Positions 32,230 to 41,666 are shown, counted from the first letter of the stretch. The stretch is 42,142 bases of DNA from Peterkaempfera griseoplana (GCF_001418575.1 NZ_LIQR01000088.1:1-42142), one strand, 5' to 3'. Notes: a model not told the origin generated them from the letters alone. Program-made: numbers and translations.

Positions 32230-33810
32230 CTATTCCATGATCGGAACGGGGGCGTGCTCGGCCTGGTCCGCGCCCGGTCCGCTGTGGCCGCGCAGCGGCA
32301 CCTCGCGGATGAAGAGCGCCAGCACGAAGGCCACCGCCACAAACGGGATGCCGACCAGGAAGAGGTCGTCCAGGGCCTTCACAAAGCCGTTCAGCACGAT
32401 GTCCTGGAGCTGCACCGGCAGCTGCTCGATGGCGGCGCGGCCGCCCGAGGTCAGCTTCTCGTCGCCACCGGAGAAGCTGCCGCCCTTGAGCCCGGCGGCG
32501 GCCACACCCTCGCTGATGTGGTGGTTGAGCCGGCTGGTGAGCACGGTGCCGAAGATCGCGGTACCGAAGGCGCCGCCGATGGAGCGGAAGAACATCGACC
32601 CGGCGGTGCCCGCGCCCATGTCCTTGATCTCCACGGAGTTCTGCACGGCCAGCACCAGCACCTGCATCACACAGCCCAGGCCGACGCCCATCAGCACCAT
32701 GAAGCCGCCCAGCAGCCACATCGAGGTGTCCAGGTGAAGCCGGGAGAGCAGGGCGAGGCCGATCACGGTCACCGCGGTGCCCAGCAGCGGCCAGAGCTTG
32801 TACTTGCCGGTCTTGCTGATCACCCGGCCGGAGATGATGGAGGCGCCGAGGATGCCGATCATCATGGGGATCATCCGCAGGCCGGAGCCGGTCGGCGAGT
32901 CGCCCCGCACCACCTGGAGGTAGATCGGCAGGTAGATGATGGCGCCGAACATCGCCAGACCCACCACGAAGCCGATGGCGCTGGTGAGGGAGAAGGTGTG
33001 GTTGCGGAAGAGGTGCGGCGGCATGATCGGCTCCGCCGCGCGCCGCTCCACCAGGGCGAAGGCCACCAGCGCCAGCACGCCGAGGGCGCCCAGCAGCAGA
33101 GTGGTGGCGGAGGTCCAGCCCTTGGCGGTGCCGCTCCAGGAGGTCACCAGCAGCAGTGCGGTGACACCGCCGACCAGCAGTGCGGCGCCGGTCCAGTCGA
33201 TGCGGTGCTTCTGCTTCTGCTGGTCGATCTTGAGCACGGTGGCCGCCACGAAGAGCGCCACCACACCGACCGGCAGGTTGATGTAGAAGATCCACCGCCA
33301 GCTGAGGTGGTCGGTGAAGAAGCCGCCGAGCAGCGGGCCGGCCACGCTGGAGACCGCGAAGACGGCACCGAACATGCCCTGGTAGCGGCCGCGCTCGCGG
33401 GGCGGGATGACATCGCCGATGATGGCGAGCGACAGCGACATCAGGCCGCCGCCGCCCAGGCCCTGGACCGCGCGGAAGCTGATGAGCTGGCCCATGTTCT
33501 GCGACATGCCCGCGAGTGCGGAGCCGACCAGGAAGATGAGGATGGCGAAGAGATAGACGGGGCGCCGACCGATCTGGTCGGAGATCTTCCCGTACAGGGG
33601 GACGGAGGCGGTGGAGGTCAGCAGATAGGCCGTCACCGTCCACGACATGTGGTCCAGGCCGTGGAACTGGCTGACGATCTTGGGCATTGCGGTGCCGACG
33701 ATGCTCTGGTCGAGAGCGGCCAGGAACATGCCGAGCATGAGGCCGACCATGACCACGAGGATCTGCCGGTGGGTCATGGGACCCTGGGTTTTCGAGTCTT
33801 CTCGCACCAT
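32230..33810 (-). CDS. DHA2-family MFS multidrug exporter (14 TM)
   Basis: The 526-residue protein has [14 protein letters not shown] in TM1, W-T-V-T-A-Y-L-L and [13 protein letters not shown] (motif A), and motif C G-P-L-L-G-G in segment 5. It has about 14 membrane segments and a long extracytoplasmic stretch before the last one (about residues 440-490). I prefer ATG 33810. TAGTAT sits five to ten bases upstream and could be a -10 box for a leaderless message. A perfect 17-bp palindrome lies at 33829-33845. The usual MarR or TetR partner gene is not adjacent. The substrate is unknown. Confidence 0.9.
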   Translation of the reverse strand: MVREDSKTQGPMTHRQILVVMVGLMLGMFLAALDQSIVGTAMPKIVSQFHGLDHMSWTVTAYLLTSTASVPLYGKISDQIGRRPVYLFAILIFLVGSALAGMSQNMGQLISFRAVQGLGGGGLMSLSLAIIGDVIPPRERGRYQGMFGAVFAVSSVAGPLLGGFFTDHLSWRWIFYINLPVGVVALFVAATVLKIDQQKQKHRIDWTGAALLVGGVTALLLVTSWSGTAKGWTSATTLLLGALGVLALVAFALVERRAAEPIMPPHLFRNHTFSLTSAIGFVVGLAMFGAIIYLPIYLQVVRGDSPTGSGLRMIPMMIGILGASIISGRVISKTGKYKLWPLLGTAVTVIGLALLSRLHLDTSMWLLGGFMVLMGVGLGCVMQVLVLAVQNSVEIKDMGAGTAGSMFFRSIGGAFGTAIFGTVLTSRLNHHISEGVAAAGLKGGSFSGGDEKLTSGGRAAIEQLPVQLQDIVLNGFVKALDDLFLVGIPFVAVAFVLALFIREVPLRGHSGPGADQAEHAPVPIME

Positions 33811-33828
33811 TTCAATACTACCATAATT

Positions 33829-33845
33829 AGTTGCTTGGAGCAACT
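33829..33845. promoter_or_regulatory. Palindromic operator upstream of DHA2 exporter
   Basis: AGTTGCT-TGG-AGCAACT is a perfect 7-3-7 palindrome directly upstream of the candidate -10 of the exporter gene. T-T-G-C/G-C-A-A palindromes of this size are typical MarR-family targets. No MarR gene lies nearby, so the regulator would act in trans. Confidence 0.65.
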
Positions 33846-33979
33846 TGTCTTCACGCTCTCCTCATGAACCGCACGATGGGATGGGACGTATGCCCCAGGC
33901 ATGATGTGGGCCGTCGCGGGGGAGTCAGTGCATGGGCCCTACGCCCACCGCGTGAGGGAAGCCGTGGGAGGGTGTCCGG

Positions 33980-35164
33980 GTGAACGTCCTGGATGTATTG
34001 CTGATCGTCGCCGCCGTGTGCTTCGCCTGGTCCGGCTACCGCCAGGGCTTCGTGGTGGGCATCCTGTCGGTGGCGGGCTTCCTCGGCGGCGGGCTGGTCG
34101 CGGTCCAGCTGCTGCCGCTGGTGCTGCGCCATGTCAGCCCCGGGACGGCCTCGTCCGTGGTCGCCGTGGTCGTGGTGATCGTCCTCGCCTCGATCGGGCA
34201 GGCCGTGACCACCCACTACGGCTGGCAGCTGCGCGGCCGGATCGGCCGGGGACGCGGCCAGGTGGTGGACGCGGCCGGCGGATCCATGGTGAACGTCCTG
34301 GCGATGCTGCTGGTGGCCTGGCTGATCGGCTCCTCGCTGGCCGGCACCTCGATGCCCACCATCTCCAAGGAGGTCCGCACCTCCCGGGTGCTGGGCGGGG
34401 TCCAGGAGGCACTGCCGGGGAGCGCGCCCAACTGGTTCTCCGACTTCAGCTCGGTGCTGGCCCGCAACGGCTTCCCCCAGGTGTTCAACCCCTTCGAGAA
34501 CGAGCCCATCACCGAGGTCCAGCCGCCCGACCCGGCCCTGGCCGGCAGCGCCGCGGTGGCCGAGGCCCGGCAGTCCATCGTCAAGGTGGTGGGCACCGCC
34601 TCCAGCTGCAGCAAGACCCTGGAGGGAACCGGCTTCGTCTTCGCCCCCGGCCGGGTGATGACCAACGCCCACGTGGTCGGCGGAGTCAACGAGCCCACCG
34701 TGCAGCTCGGCGGCGCCGGCCGCCTCTACGACGCCACCGTGGTGCTCTACGACTGGCAGCGCGACATCGCCGTACTGGACGTGCCCCGGCTGACCGCCCC
34801 CGCGCTGCACTTCGCCGGACAGGCCGGCACCAGCGCCAGCGCCATCGTGGCCGGCTTCCCCGAGAACGGCTCCTTCAACGTCCAGCCCGCTCGGCTGCGC
34901 GGCCGCATCCAGGCCAACGGCCCGGACATCTACCACCGCGGCCAGGTGGTCCGCGACGTCTACTCGGTGCGCTCCCTGGTGCGCCAGGGCAACTCCGGAG
35001 GCCCGCTGCTCACCCCCGAGGGCCAGGTGTACGGGGTGGTCTTCGCCAAGTCGCTGGACAGCCCCGACACGGGCTACGCCCTGACCGCGGCGGAGGTCCT
35101 GCCCGACGTCCGCCAGGGCGCCGCCGCCACCGCCCGGGTGGACACCCAGGGCTGCGCCCTGTGA
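33980..35164 (+). CDS. MarP-like membrane serine protease (CvpA + trypsin-like)
   Basis: The 394-residue protein has four N-terminal membrane segments of the colicin V production (CvpA) type (about residues 5-120) and then a chymotrypsin-fold protease domain. That domain has catalytic H231 (T-N-A-H), D262 (R-D-I-A-V-L-D) and S339 (G-N-S-G-G-P-L). C210 and C392 match the disulfide pair of Mycobacterium tuberculosis MarP, which is required for acid and oxidative stress resistance. It should act outside the membrane on cell-wall proteins. The GTG start at 33980 is chosen because the first membrane helix begins directly behind it. It precedes a YdjM-like gene on the same strand. Confidence 0.92.
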   Translation: MNVLDVLLIVAAVCFAWSGYRQGFVVGILSVAGFLGGGLVAVQLLPLVLRHVSPGTASSVVAVVVVIVLASIGQAVTTHYGWQLRGRIGRGRGQVVDAAGGSMVNVLAMLLVAWLIGSSLAGTSMPTISKEVRTSRVLGGVQEALPGSAPNWFSDFSSVLARNGFPQVFNPFENEPITEVQPPDPALAGSAAVAEARQSIVKVVGTASSCSKTLEGTGFVFAPGRVMTNAHVVGGVNEPTVQLGGAGRLYDATVVLYDWQRDIAVLDVPRLTAPALHFAGQAGTSASAIVAGFPENGSFNVQPARLRGRIQANGPDIYHRGQVVRDVYSVRSLVRQGNSGGPLLTPEGQVYGVVFAKSLDSPDTGYALTAAEVLPDVRQGAAATARVDTQGCAL

Positions 35165-35259
35165 GCCGCGCCACCGACTGGTAGCGTCGGCGTCGCTCAC
35201 CCGTCCGGCCCAACCGGTCGGACGGCGTCCGACAGGTGGTCAGAGGGGGGCCGGGCGGC

Positions 35260-35961
35260 ATGATGGGTCACTCGCACGCGGTCAGCGGCGCCATGCTCTA
35301 CGCGGCCTCCGCGCCGTTTCTGCCGCCGCTGCTGCTCCACACCCATCTGCGGCCCAGCGACATACTGATGGGCACGGTGCTCTGTGCGGGCGCGGCACTG
35401 CTGCCCGACCTGGACCACCACGACGGCACCATCGCCAACTTCCTGGGGCCGCTGTCCAAGCTGCTCTGCCGGCTGGTGGCCTTCCTCTCCGGCGGACACC
35501 GGCACGCCACCCACTCCCTGCTCTTCGTGGCGCTGATGTCCGCCGGGACGTGGGCCGGCATCACCTACGGCGGCCACCGGTTCACCATGGGGGCGACCTT
35601 CGTCCTGCTGGCGCTGGCCATCCGGGCACTGCACCTCTGCCCGCCCGGCGACGGCCTGTCCCAGTGGATCACTGTGGTCGGCCTGGCGGCCATCGGCACC
35701 GTGGGGATCGACCGCTGGATGCCCAGCGCCCCGGTCTGGCTGCCGTACGCGGTCGGGCTCGGCTGCCTGGCGCACATCCTGGGCGACTGCCTCACCAAGA
35801 AGGGCGCTCCGCTGCTCTGGCCGCACAAGGAGCGCTACGAGACCGTGCTGATCCAGCGGAGCGGCAACACGGTGGAGACCAAGGTCCTGGTGCCGCTGAT
35901 GAGCGTGGCCACCCTGGCGCTGCTCTGGTTCACGGCGCTGGCCCCCACAGTGGGAAACTAG
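35260..35961 (+). CDS. YdjM-type membrane-bound metal-dependent hydrolase
   Basis: The 233-residue protein starts M-M-G-H-S-H-A-V-S-G and has about four to six membrane segments. Conserved metal-binding-like residues are L-P-D-L-D-H-H-D-G-T, then S-G-G-H-R-H-A-T-H-S, and L-A-H-I-L-G-D-C-L-T. This is the YdjM/LexA-binding inner-membrane hydrolase family (DUF457); biochemical function is not established. ATG 35260 has a GAGGGGGG ribosome site nine bases upstream. It ends shortly before a strong hairpin. Probably transcribed with the MarP-like gene. Confidence 0.85.
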   Translation: MMGHSHAVSGAMLYAASAPFLPPLLLHTHLRPSDILMGTVLCAGAALLPDLDHHDGTIANFLGPLSKLLCRLVAFLSGGHRHATHSLLFVALMSAGTWAGITYGGHRFTMGATFVLLALAIRALHLCPPGDGLSQWITVVGLAAIGTVGIDRWMPSAPVWLPYAVGLGCLAHILGDCLTKKGAPLLWPHKERYETVLIQRSGNTVETKVLVPLMSVATLALLWFTALAPTVGN

Positions 35962-35965
35962 TGCT

Positions 35966-36001
35966 GCAGCGGCGTCCGGTGGGTGGACCGGGCGCCGCTG
36001 C
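35966..36001 (+). terminator. Terminator after the YdjM-like gene
   Basis: A 15-bp stem (35966-35980 with 35987-36001, one T-G wobble) has a GGGTGG loop. It starts four bases after the stop codon. Confidence 0.85.
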
Positions 36002-36163
36002 GCTGTCCTCGGGCCGCTGAGCTGACCGTCCGGCCGGGGTGCCGGTCATCGAGTCCACGGGGCCCGTCTCCCGGCCTGGTCGTCAGCCCTCCAGCCCCTC
36101 ACCCCGTCACCGGACACGACGTCGGACGGGCCGCGGATCGCCGCCCGGTGGCCGGTGCGGGGC

Positions 36164-36898
36164 TCAGACGCCGGTGGCCAGGTTCGCGCCCCCGTCGCAG
36201 GGCAGCACGGTGCCGGTGACATTGCCGTTGCCCGCCAGGTAGAGGACGGAGTGGGCGATGTCCTCGGGCCGGCCGACCCGGCGGACCGGGAGGTGGGCGG
36301 CGGCCTTCTCGAAGAAGGCGGTCCGGTCCGCCTCGGGCATGGACGCCCACCAGGCGGTGTCCACCACTCCGGGGGAGACGGCGTTCACCCGCACCGGGGC
36401 CAGCTCGGTGGCCAGCGGCGGCACCATGGCGTCCAGCGCACCGTTGACCGCGGCCAGTCCGGCGGTGCCCGGCATCGCGCCGCGGGACGACAACGCCGTC
36501 ACCAGGGTGATCGAGGCGGTACGGGTGAGCTTGGGGACGGCCGCCTGGACCACCCGGAAGTGGGCGAAGAACTTGCCGTCGAAGACCGCCCGCAGCGACT
36601 CCTCCGCCAGCTCGGTGAAGGGGCCGAACGCGCCGTGACCGGAGCCCGGGCCGAGGGAGACCACCAGATGGTCGATGTGGTCCACGGCTTCGAAGAACGC
36701 CGTCACGGCCGCCGGGTCGGTGGCGTCGAGTTCGGCTGTGGTCACCGGGTGGCCGATCCGCTCCGCCGCGGACTCCAGCCGCTCCTTGCTGCGTCCGGTG
36801 ATGGTGACGGCGGCGCCGTCGGCGGCGAAGGCGGCGGCGGTGGCCTCTCCGATGCCGTGGCTGGCGCCCATCACGATGACCTGCTGTCCCTGGAACAT
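36164..36898 (-). CDS. Short-chain dehydrogenase-fold protein without the usual YxxxK
   Basis: The 244-residue protein has the SDR NAD(P) motif G-A-S-H-G-I-G (about residues 10-16), T-G-R-S-K-E-R as an NADP-type segment, and a C-terminal P-E-D-I-A-H-S-V-L-Y-L-A block. At the active site the Ser is present (A-L-S-S-R-G) but the Tyr-x3-Lys position reads G-L-A-A-V-N-G-A-L, so the catalytic Tyr and Lys are missing. It may bind cofactor without classical reductase activity or use another mechanism. ATG 36898 has a GGGGAG ribosome site. It is divergent from a TetR gene with two palindromic operators between, so the TetR most likely represses it. Confidence 0.85.
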   Translation of the reverse strand: MFQGQQVIVMGASHGIGEATAAAFAADGAAVTITGRSKERLESAAERIGHPVTTAELDATDPAAVTAFFEAVDHIDHLVVSLGPGSGHGAFGPFTELAEESLRAVFDGKFFAHFRVVQAAVPKLTRTASITLVTALSSRGAMPGTAGLAAVNGALDAMVPPLATELAPVRVNAVSPGVVDTAWWASMPEADRTAFFEKAAAHLPVRRVGRPEDIAHSVLYLAGNGNVTGTVLPCDGGANLATGV

Positions 36899-36915
36899 GG
36901 ACGACTCCCCTTGGC

Positions 36916-36940
36916 TTGTCGAGACCTGACGTCTCGACAA
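36916..36940. promoter_or_regulatory. TetR operator 1: TTGTCGAGAC-N5-GTCTCGACAA
   Basis: A perfect 10-5-10 palindrome lies between the divergent SDR and TetR genes, 18 bases from the SDR start. The same architecture is repeated at 36944-36970. Confidence 0.8.
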
Positions 36941-36943
36941 ATA

Positions 36944-36970
36944 CTTGCCGAGACGGACGGTCTCGTCAAG
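36944..36970. promoter_or_regulatory. TetR operator 2: CTTGCCGAGAC-N5-GTCTCGTCAAG
   Basis: An 11-5-11 inverted repeat with one mismatched pair shares the CGAGAC-N5-GTCTCG core with operator 1. It lies 16 bases before the TetR start, placed to control the regulator itself. Confidence 0.78.
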
Positions 36971-36986
36971 CTGTTAAAGTCTGCGG

Positions 36987-37604
36987 ATGGCACAGGACGA
37001 GAGGCAGGCGGCGCAGGGCGCCCGCCCCCACACCGGGCGCCGGCGCAACGAGGCTGTACGCCGGGCGATTCTGGATGCCGCGCTCCAGCTGATGAGGGAC
37101 GGCGACCGCCGCGAACTGACCATCGACGGCATCGCCAGGAAGGCGGGCGTCGGCAAGCAGACGATCTACCGCTGGTGGCCGTCCAAGGGCGCGGTCCTCG
37201 CGGAGGCGCTCGCGGACCTCGCCGAGGGGTTCGTCGGGCTTCCGGACACCGGCACGCTCCGGGGTGACCTGGGCGCCTTCCTGGCCGCGAGCTTCCGTGC
37301 GCTGGAGGAACCAGGGGCGGCCCGGATGTTGCGCGAGGTCATGGCCGCGAATCTGGAGAACGCCGGTGCCACCGCGGTGCTCGCCGACTTCACCGAACGG
37401 CGGAGGGTGGCCCTGCGGTCACTGCTGGACCGCGCGGCCGGGCGCGGTGAAGTGAGCCCGGAGGCGGATCCGGACCTGCTGGCGGATCTCGCGTACGGGT
37501 TTCTGTGGTACCGGTTGCTGGTCGGCCACGCGCCACTGGACGCCCGTGCCGCGGCGCGGCTGACGGACCACCTGCTGGCCGCCTGCCGCCCCGCGGAGGG
37601 GTGA
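36987..37604 (+). CDS. TetR-family transcriptional regulator of the SDR gene
   Basis: The 205-residue protein has the TetR DNA-binding domain: R-R-A-I-L-D-A-A-L-Q-L-M and K-A-G-V-G-K-Q-T-I-Y-R-W-W-P-S-K-G-A-V-L (about residues 24-68). An AcrR-like C-terminal domain follows. It is divergent from the SDR gene with two near-identical palindromes in the 88-bp gap, so autoregulation and control of the SDR are likely. The ligand is unknown. Confidence 0.92.
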   Translation: MAQDERQAAQGARPHTGRRRNEAVRRAILDAALQLMRDGDRRELTIDGIARKAGVGKQTIYRWWPSKGAVLAEALADLAEGFVGLPDTGTLRGDLGAFLAASFRALEEPGAARMLREVMAANLENAGATAVLADFTERRRVALRSLLDRAAGRGEVSPEADPDLLADLAYGFLWYRLLVGHAPLDARAAARLTDHLLAACRPAEG

Positions 37605-37606
37605 CG

Positions 37607-37810
37607 TCAGCCGCGGCCGCCCGGGCGCAGCCTGGCGGTCATCCAGCGGGCGCGCCGCCCCAGGATGGTCGGAATGCCCAGGCCGCCGACTGCTTCGGAG
37701 TGCAGCGCCGCGGCACCCCGGTCGTTGGCGGCCGGGTCGAGAGGGGCCGTCGGCGCGCTGTCCCTGCGCCGGGTCCGGGACGCGTGGGAACGCTCGTGCA
37801 TCCAGGTCAT
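37607..37810 (-). CDS. Possible small basic protein
   Basis: A 67-codon frame reads M-T-W-M-H-E-R-S-H-A-S-R and later G-G-L-G-I-P-T-I-L-G-R-R-A-R-W. It ends two bases from the TetR stop on the opposite strand. The composition is Arg- and Ala-rich with no recognisable domain, and no strong ribosome site precedes either ATG. It could be a small gene or chance. AT-richer sequence to its right (37850-37915), with TTAATA on the minus strand, could hold its promoter. Confidence 0.25.
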   Translation of the reverse strand: MTWMHERSHASRTRRRDSAPTAPLDPAANDRGAAALHSEAVGGLGIPTILGRRARWMTARLRPGGRG

Positions 37811-37923
37811 GCAAGACCCATGCCCGTGGGGCCGGTGGGGTAATCGCTGGAGCGCGACTCCAATTGGCCTATGCATGAGTCCTATTAACTTATGGTCAGA
37901 TTGTGAAGACGGCAGGCCGTCGC

Positions 37924-38871
37924 TCACCGGTCCAGCGAGTCGTCCCGCAGCCACTCCACCAGCTCCGCGGTGAACTGCGCCGGGTCCTCCTCGTGCGGGA
38001 AGTGCCCGACGTCGTCCAGCAGCTGCCACCGGTAGGACGCCTGGACGTACTCGCCGGCCCCCGTCGCGGTGGAGGTCAGCAGCACCGGGTCCTGGGCGCC
38101 GTGCAGATGCAGGGTCGGCACCCGCACCGGCCGCTTCATCCGGCGGGAGAACTGGAAGCCGTCCGGCCGCGCCATCGACCGCATCAGCCAGCGGTACGGC
38201 TCCACGGAACAGTGCGCCGTACTCGGGATCTGCATCGCCCGCCGGTACTCGTCCAGGGCCTTCTCGTCGAACGACCCGACCGAGGTCCACCCGCGCAGAT
38301 AGCGGGCGACCTGCGCGGCGCCGTCCGCGACCAGCTGCCGCTCCGGCACCCACGGTCGCTGGAAGCCCAGCACGTGCTCGTACGCCGCGATCTGCCGCCG
38401 GTCGGTCAGCAGCGCCCGGCGCAGCCGCCGCGGATGGGCGGCGGAGACCACCACCAGCCGGCGCACCAGCGAGGGACGCATCACCGCGGCCACCCAGGCC
38501 AGGAAGCCGCCCGTGTCATGCCCCACCAGCGCGGCGTCCCGCTCCCCGAGCGAGCGGATCACCCCGGTGATGTCCAGGGCCATATTGGCCGGGTCGTAGC
38601 CGCGCGGTGTGCGGTCGCTGCCGCCCACCCCGCGCACGTCCATCGCGACCGCGCGGTAGCCGGCGTCGGCCAGGGCGGTCAGCTGGTGCCGCCACGTCCA
38701 CCAGAACTGCGGCCAGCCGTGGACCAGCAGCACCAGGGGGCCCTCGCCGATCTCGGCGATGTGGAAGCGGGCTCCGTTGGCCGCCACGTCGCGGTGCGTC
38801 CACGGGCCGTCCAGGCGGACGTCCCAGGAGCCCGGGGCGGGGGAACGGTCGGAGGTTTCATCCAGCGGCAT
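37924..38871 (-). CDS. Alpha/beta hydrolase, epoxide-hydrolase-like
   Basis: The 315-residue protein has the H-G-W-P oxyanion motif (51-54) and the nucleophile elbow V-G-H-D119-T-G-G, with Asp as in epoxide hydrolases and haloalkane dehalogenases. The block A-M-D-V-R-G-V-G-G-S-D is present, as is a C-terminal V-G-H-F-P-H-E-E with the catalytic His. The cap domain lies between about 150 and 240. Opening of an epoxide by water is the expected reaction; haloalkane dehalogenation is less likely. ATG 38871 is the likely start. It is followed upstream on the same strand by the holin-X-type and acs genes. Confidence 0.88.
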   Translation of the reverse strand: MPLDETSDRSPAPGSWDVRLDGPWTHRDVAANGARFHIAEIGEGPLVLLVHGWPQFWWTWRHQLTALADAGYRAVAMDVRGVGGSDRTPRGYDPANMALDITGVIRSLGERDAALVGHDTGGFLAWVAAVMRPSLVRRLVVVSAAHPRRLRRALLTDRRQIAAYEHVLGFQRPWVPERQLVADGAAQVARYLRGWTSVGSFDEKALDEYRRAMQIPSTAHCSVEPYRWLMRSMARPDGFQFSRRMKRPVRVPTLHLHGAQDPVLLTSTATGAGEYVQASYRWQLLDDVGHFPHEEDPAQFTAELVEWLRDDSLDR

Positions 38872-38929
38872 ACCGAGAGCGTGTCACACCCCGGGCCCCC
38901 GCCGGGCCGCGGTACCCGTCCGGGTGGCC

Positions 38930-39403
38930 TCAGCGCCCGGACGTACCGTGCCTGTCCTGCGGCCCGGCCGGACGCGGCTTGGCCTTCTTCAGCACATCGG
39001 CGGTCGCCCTGGCGCCCTCGATGGTGCGCTGCGGCTTCTCGACCTTCTTGAACGAACGCAGCGCCAGCAGGCCCAGCAGCCCGGCCAGCAGCAGATAGGC
39101 GCCGCCCACGATCAGGAAGGACCAGCCCAGTGTGATGCCCAGCGCATGGATGCCGTAGGCGGCGGCGAAGCTCAGCATCGGGATCGCGGCCAGCGCCACC
39201 ACCCCGGCGACCGTCAGCGACGCCCCGCCGGCCACCCCGCGCTTGACGTCCTGCCGGATCTCCGCCTTGGCGAGCGCGATCTCGTCGTGCACCAGCGAGG
39301 AGAGGTCGGCGGTCGCGGCCGAGAACAGCTGACCAAGCGATCGCTCGCCGTCGCGGAGCGCGGTGCTCCCGCTCGTGGACAGGCCGTCAGGTCCTGCGGA
39401 CAT
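38930..39403 (-). CDS. Putative actinobacterial holin-X (DUF1469) membrane protein
   Basis: The 157-residue protein starts with the pattern S-L-G-Q-L-F-S-A-A-T-A-D-L-S-S-L-V-H-D-E-I-A-L-A-K-A-E-I, an amphipathic helix typical of the holin-X/DUF1469 family. Two membrane hairpins follow (about residues 60-82 and 92-116) and then a basic tail. The name comes from remote similarity to phage holins; in actinomycetes this is a chromosomal housekeeping membrane protein and no phage genes are near. ATG 39403 has a ribosome site (AAGGAGG). Confidence 0.88.
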   Translation of the reverse strand: MSAGPDGLSTSGSTALRDGERSLGQLFSAATADLSSLVHDEIALAKAEIRQDVKRGVAGGASLTVAGVVALAAIPMLSFAAAYGIHALGITLGWSFLIVGGAYLLLAGLLGLLALRSFKKVEKPQRTIEGARATADVLKKAKPRPAGPQDRHGTSGR

Positions 39404-39538
39404 CGCGTTCCTCCTTGTGGACGGGGTCAGTGCGATACGCCCTCAGATCATGCCCTCACCTGACATACGGCCACCACTCGCCCCCTGCCGACCCGGCGCA
39501 CCGCTCACCCGGGCGGCGCCCGGCGGCCGGCACGCGCG

Positions 39539-39567
39539 GGCCGCCCCGGCGGAGCGCCGGGGCGGCC
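39539..39567 (-). terminator. Terminator of acs
   Basis: A perfect 13-bp GC stem (39539-39551 with 39555-39567) has a 3-base loop, 28 bases after the acs stop. Confidence 0.8.
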
Positions 39568-39594
39568 GGAAGCCGCCCGGAAGGGCCGTGCGGC

Positions 39595-41550
39595 TCAGTC
39601 CTCGGAGGGCGCGCTGGGCAGCTTCGCCTGGATGAGGTCCATCACCGAGGAGTCGGTGAGGGTGGTGACATCGCCCAGGGTGCGGTTCTCGGCGACGTCG
39701 CGCAGCAGCCGTCGCATGATCTTGCCCGAACGGGTCTTGGGCAGCTCATTGACGATCAGGATCCGCTTGGGCTTGGCGATGGGGCCCAGGGTGCGGCCCA
39801 CATGGTCGCGCAGCTCGGCCACCAGCTCCGCGCTGTCGGCGGCGGTGCCGCGCAGGATGACGAACGCCACGATGGCCTGCCCGGTGGTGGCGTCGGTGGC
39901 GCCCACCACGGCGGACTCGGCCACCTTGGGGTGGGAGACCAGCGCCGACTCCACCTCGGTGGTGGAGATGTTGTGCCCCGAGACCAGCATCACGTCGTCG
40001 ACCCGGCCCAGCAGCCAGATGTCGCCGTCGTCGTCCTTCTTGGCGCCGTCCCCGGCGAAGTAGCGGCCCTCGAAGCGGGACCAGTAGGTGTCGATGTACC
40101 GCTGGTCGTCGCCCCAGATGGTGCGCAGCATGGACGGCCACGGCTCGGTCAGCACCAGATAGCCGCCGGAGCCGTTGGGCACCTCGTGCGCCTCGTCGTC
40201 CACCACCGTGGCCGAGATGCCCGGCAGGGCGCGCTGCGCCGAGCCGGGCTTGGTCTCGGTGACCCCCGGCAGCGGGCTGATCATCATGGCCCCGGTCTCG
40301 GTCTGCCACCATGTGTCCACGATCGGGCAGCGGCCGCCGCCGATGTGCTCGCGGTACCAGACCCAGGCCTCGGGGTTGATCGGCTCGCCGACACTGCCCA
40401 GCACCCGGAGGCTGGAGAGGTCGAACTTGGCCGGGATGTCGTCGCCCCACTTCATGAAGGTGCGGATGGCGGTCGGGGCCGTGTAGAGGATGGTGACGCC
40501 GTACTTCTGCACGATCTCCCAGAACCGGCCCTGGTGGGGGTGGTCGGGGGTGCCCTCGTAGATCACCTGGGTGGCGCCGTTGGCCAGCGGCCCGTAGACG
40601 ATGTACGAGTGCCCGGTGACCCAGCCGATGTCGGCGGTGCACCAGTAGACGTCGCTCTCCGGCTTGAGGTCGAAGACGGCGTGGTGGGTGTAGGCGGCCT
40701 GGGTGAGGTAGCCGCCGGAGGTGTGCAGGATGCCCTTGGGCTTACCGGTGGTGCCCGAGGTGTACAGGATGAAGAGCGGCTGTTCGGCGTTGTGTGCCTC
40801 GGGGGTGTGCTCGGTGGACTGGCCGCCGACGGCGTCGTGCCACCACAGGTCCCGGCCCTCGGTCCAGGCGGTCTCCTGGCCGGTGCGCCGCACCACCAGG
40901 ACGTTGCGCACCTCGGGGCACCTGGTCAGCGCCTCGTCTATGGCCGGCTTGAGGGCGGTCGGCTTGCCGCGCCGGTAGCCGCCGTCCGCGGTGATCACCA
41001 GCTTGGCGTCGGCGTCCTGGATGCGGGAGGCGACCGCGTCGGCGGAGAAGCCGCCGAAGACCACCGAGTGGGCCGCGCCGATGCGGGCGCAGGCCAGCAT
41101 GGCCACCACGGCCTCGGGGATCATCGGCAGGTAGACGGCGACCCGGTCGCCCTTGGCCACGCCGAGTTCCAGCAGGGCGTTGGCCGCCTGTGACACCTCG
41201 TCCTTCAGCTGGGCATAGGTGATGCTGCGGCCGTCGCCCGGCTCGCCCTCGAAGTGGATGGCGACCCGGTCGCCGTGGCCGGCCTCGACATGGCGGTCCA
41301 CGCAGTTGTACGCGACGTTGAGTTCCCCGTCGGCGAACCACTTGGCAAAGGGCGGGTTGGACCAGTCCAGGGTCTCGGTCGGCTCCACCGCCCAGCTGAG
41401 GCGGCGTGCCTGCTCCGCCCAGAAACCGAGCCGGTCGGCCGCGGCCTGCTCGTAGGCGGCAGCGGTGACGTTGGCGGCTTCGGCCAGCTCCGCGGGCGGT
41501 GCGAAGCGGCGCTCCTCCTTGAGCAGGTTGGCCAGACTCTCGTTGCTCAA
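39595..41550 (-). CDS. acs: Acetyl-CoA synthetase (AMP-forming)
   Basis: The 651-residue protein is a full-length Acs. It has the N-terminal [18 protein letters not shown]-loop [18 protein letters not shown] and Y-F-A-G-D-G-A. The C-terminal [11 protein letters not shown] carries the Lys that is acetylated by Pat-type enzymes to switch Acs off. It makes acetyl-CoA from acetate, ATP and CoA. I place the start at TTG 41550, where M-S-N-E-S-L begins, because a GAGGAG ribosome site lies six bases upstream; ATG 41589 would add an unlikely 13 residues. Between the gene and 41600 lies a perfect CGCGGGA/TCCCGCG hairpin (41574-41598) that may sit in the leader. Confidence 0.95.
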   Translation of the reverse strand: MSNESLANLLKEERRFAPPAELAEAANVTAAAYEQAAADRLGFWAEQARRLSWAVEPTETLDWSNPPFAKWFADGELNVAYNCVDRHVEAGHGDRVAIHFEGEPGDGRSITYAQLKDEVSQAANALLELGVAKGDRVAVYLPMIPEAVVAMLACARIGAAHSVVFGGFSADAVASRIQDADAKLVITADGGYRRGKPTALKPAIDEALTRCPEVRNVLVVRRTGQETAWTEGRDLWWHDAVGGQSTEHTPEAHNAEQPLFILYTSGTTGKPKGILHTSGGYLTQAAYTHHAVFDLKPESDVYWCTADIGWVTGHSYIVYGPLANGATQVIYEGTPDHPHQGRFWEIVQKYGVTILYTAPTAIRTFMKWGDDIPAKFDLSSLRVLGSVGEPINPEAWVWYREHIGGGRCPIVDTWWQTETGAMMISPLPGVTETKPGSAQRALPGISATVVDDEAHEVPNGSGGYLVLTEPWPSMLRTIWGDDQRYIDTYWSRFEGRYFAGDGAKKDDDGDIWLLGRVDDVMLVSGHNISTTEVESALVSHPKVAESAVVGATDATTGQAIVAFVILRGTAADSAELVAELRDHVGRTLGPIAKPKRILIVNELPKTRSGKIMRRLLRDVAENRTLGDVTTLTDSSVMDLIQAKLPSAPSED

Positions 41551-41666
41551 CGCGCACTCCTCATCGAGATGATCGCGGGATGGTCCCATCGTCCCGCGAC
41601 CTACCTCACCAGGCGAGGAGGCATGATGACAAGAGTGTCAGAGAAATTGGTTTAGACCTCTGTGGT

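Noticed and set aside
38930-39403. Prophage holin
   Set aside because: The holin-X/DUF1469 name is historical. No other phage genes are nearby and the gene sits beside acs in core chromosome.
41622-41655. Ten-codon plus-strand ORF with a strong AGGAGG site
   Set aside because: It reads [10 protein letters not shown] and has an attractive ribosome site, but it lies antisense in the acs upstream region with no partner gene. A leader peptide cannot be supported.
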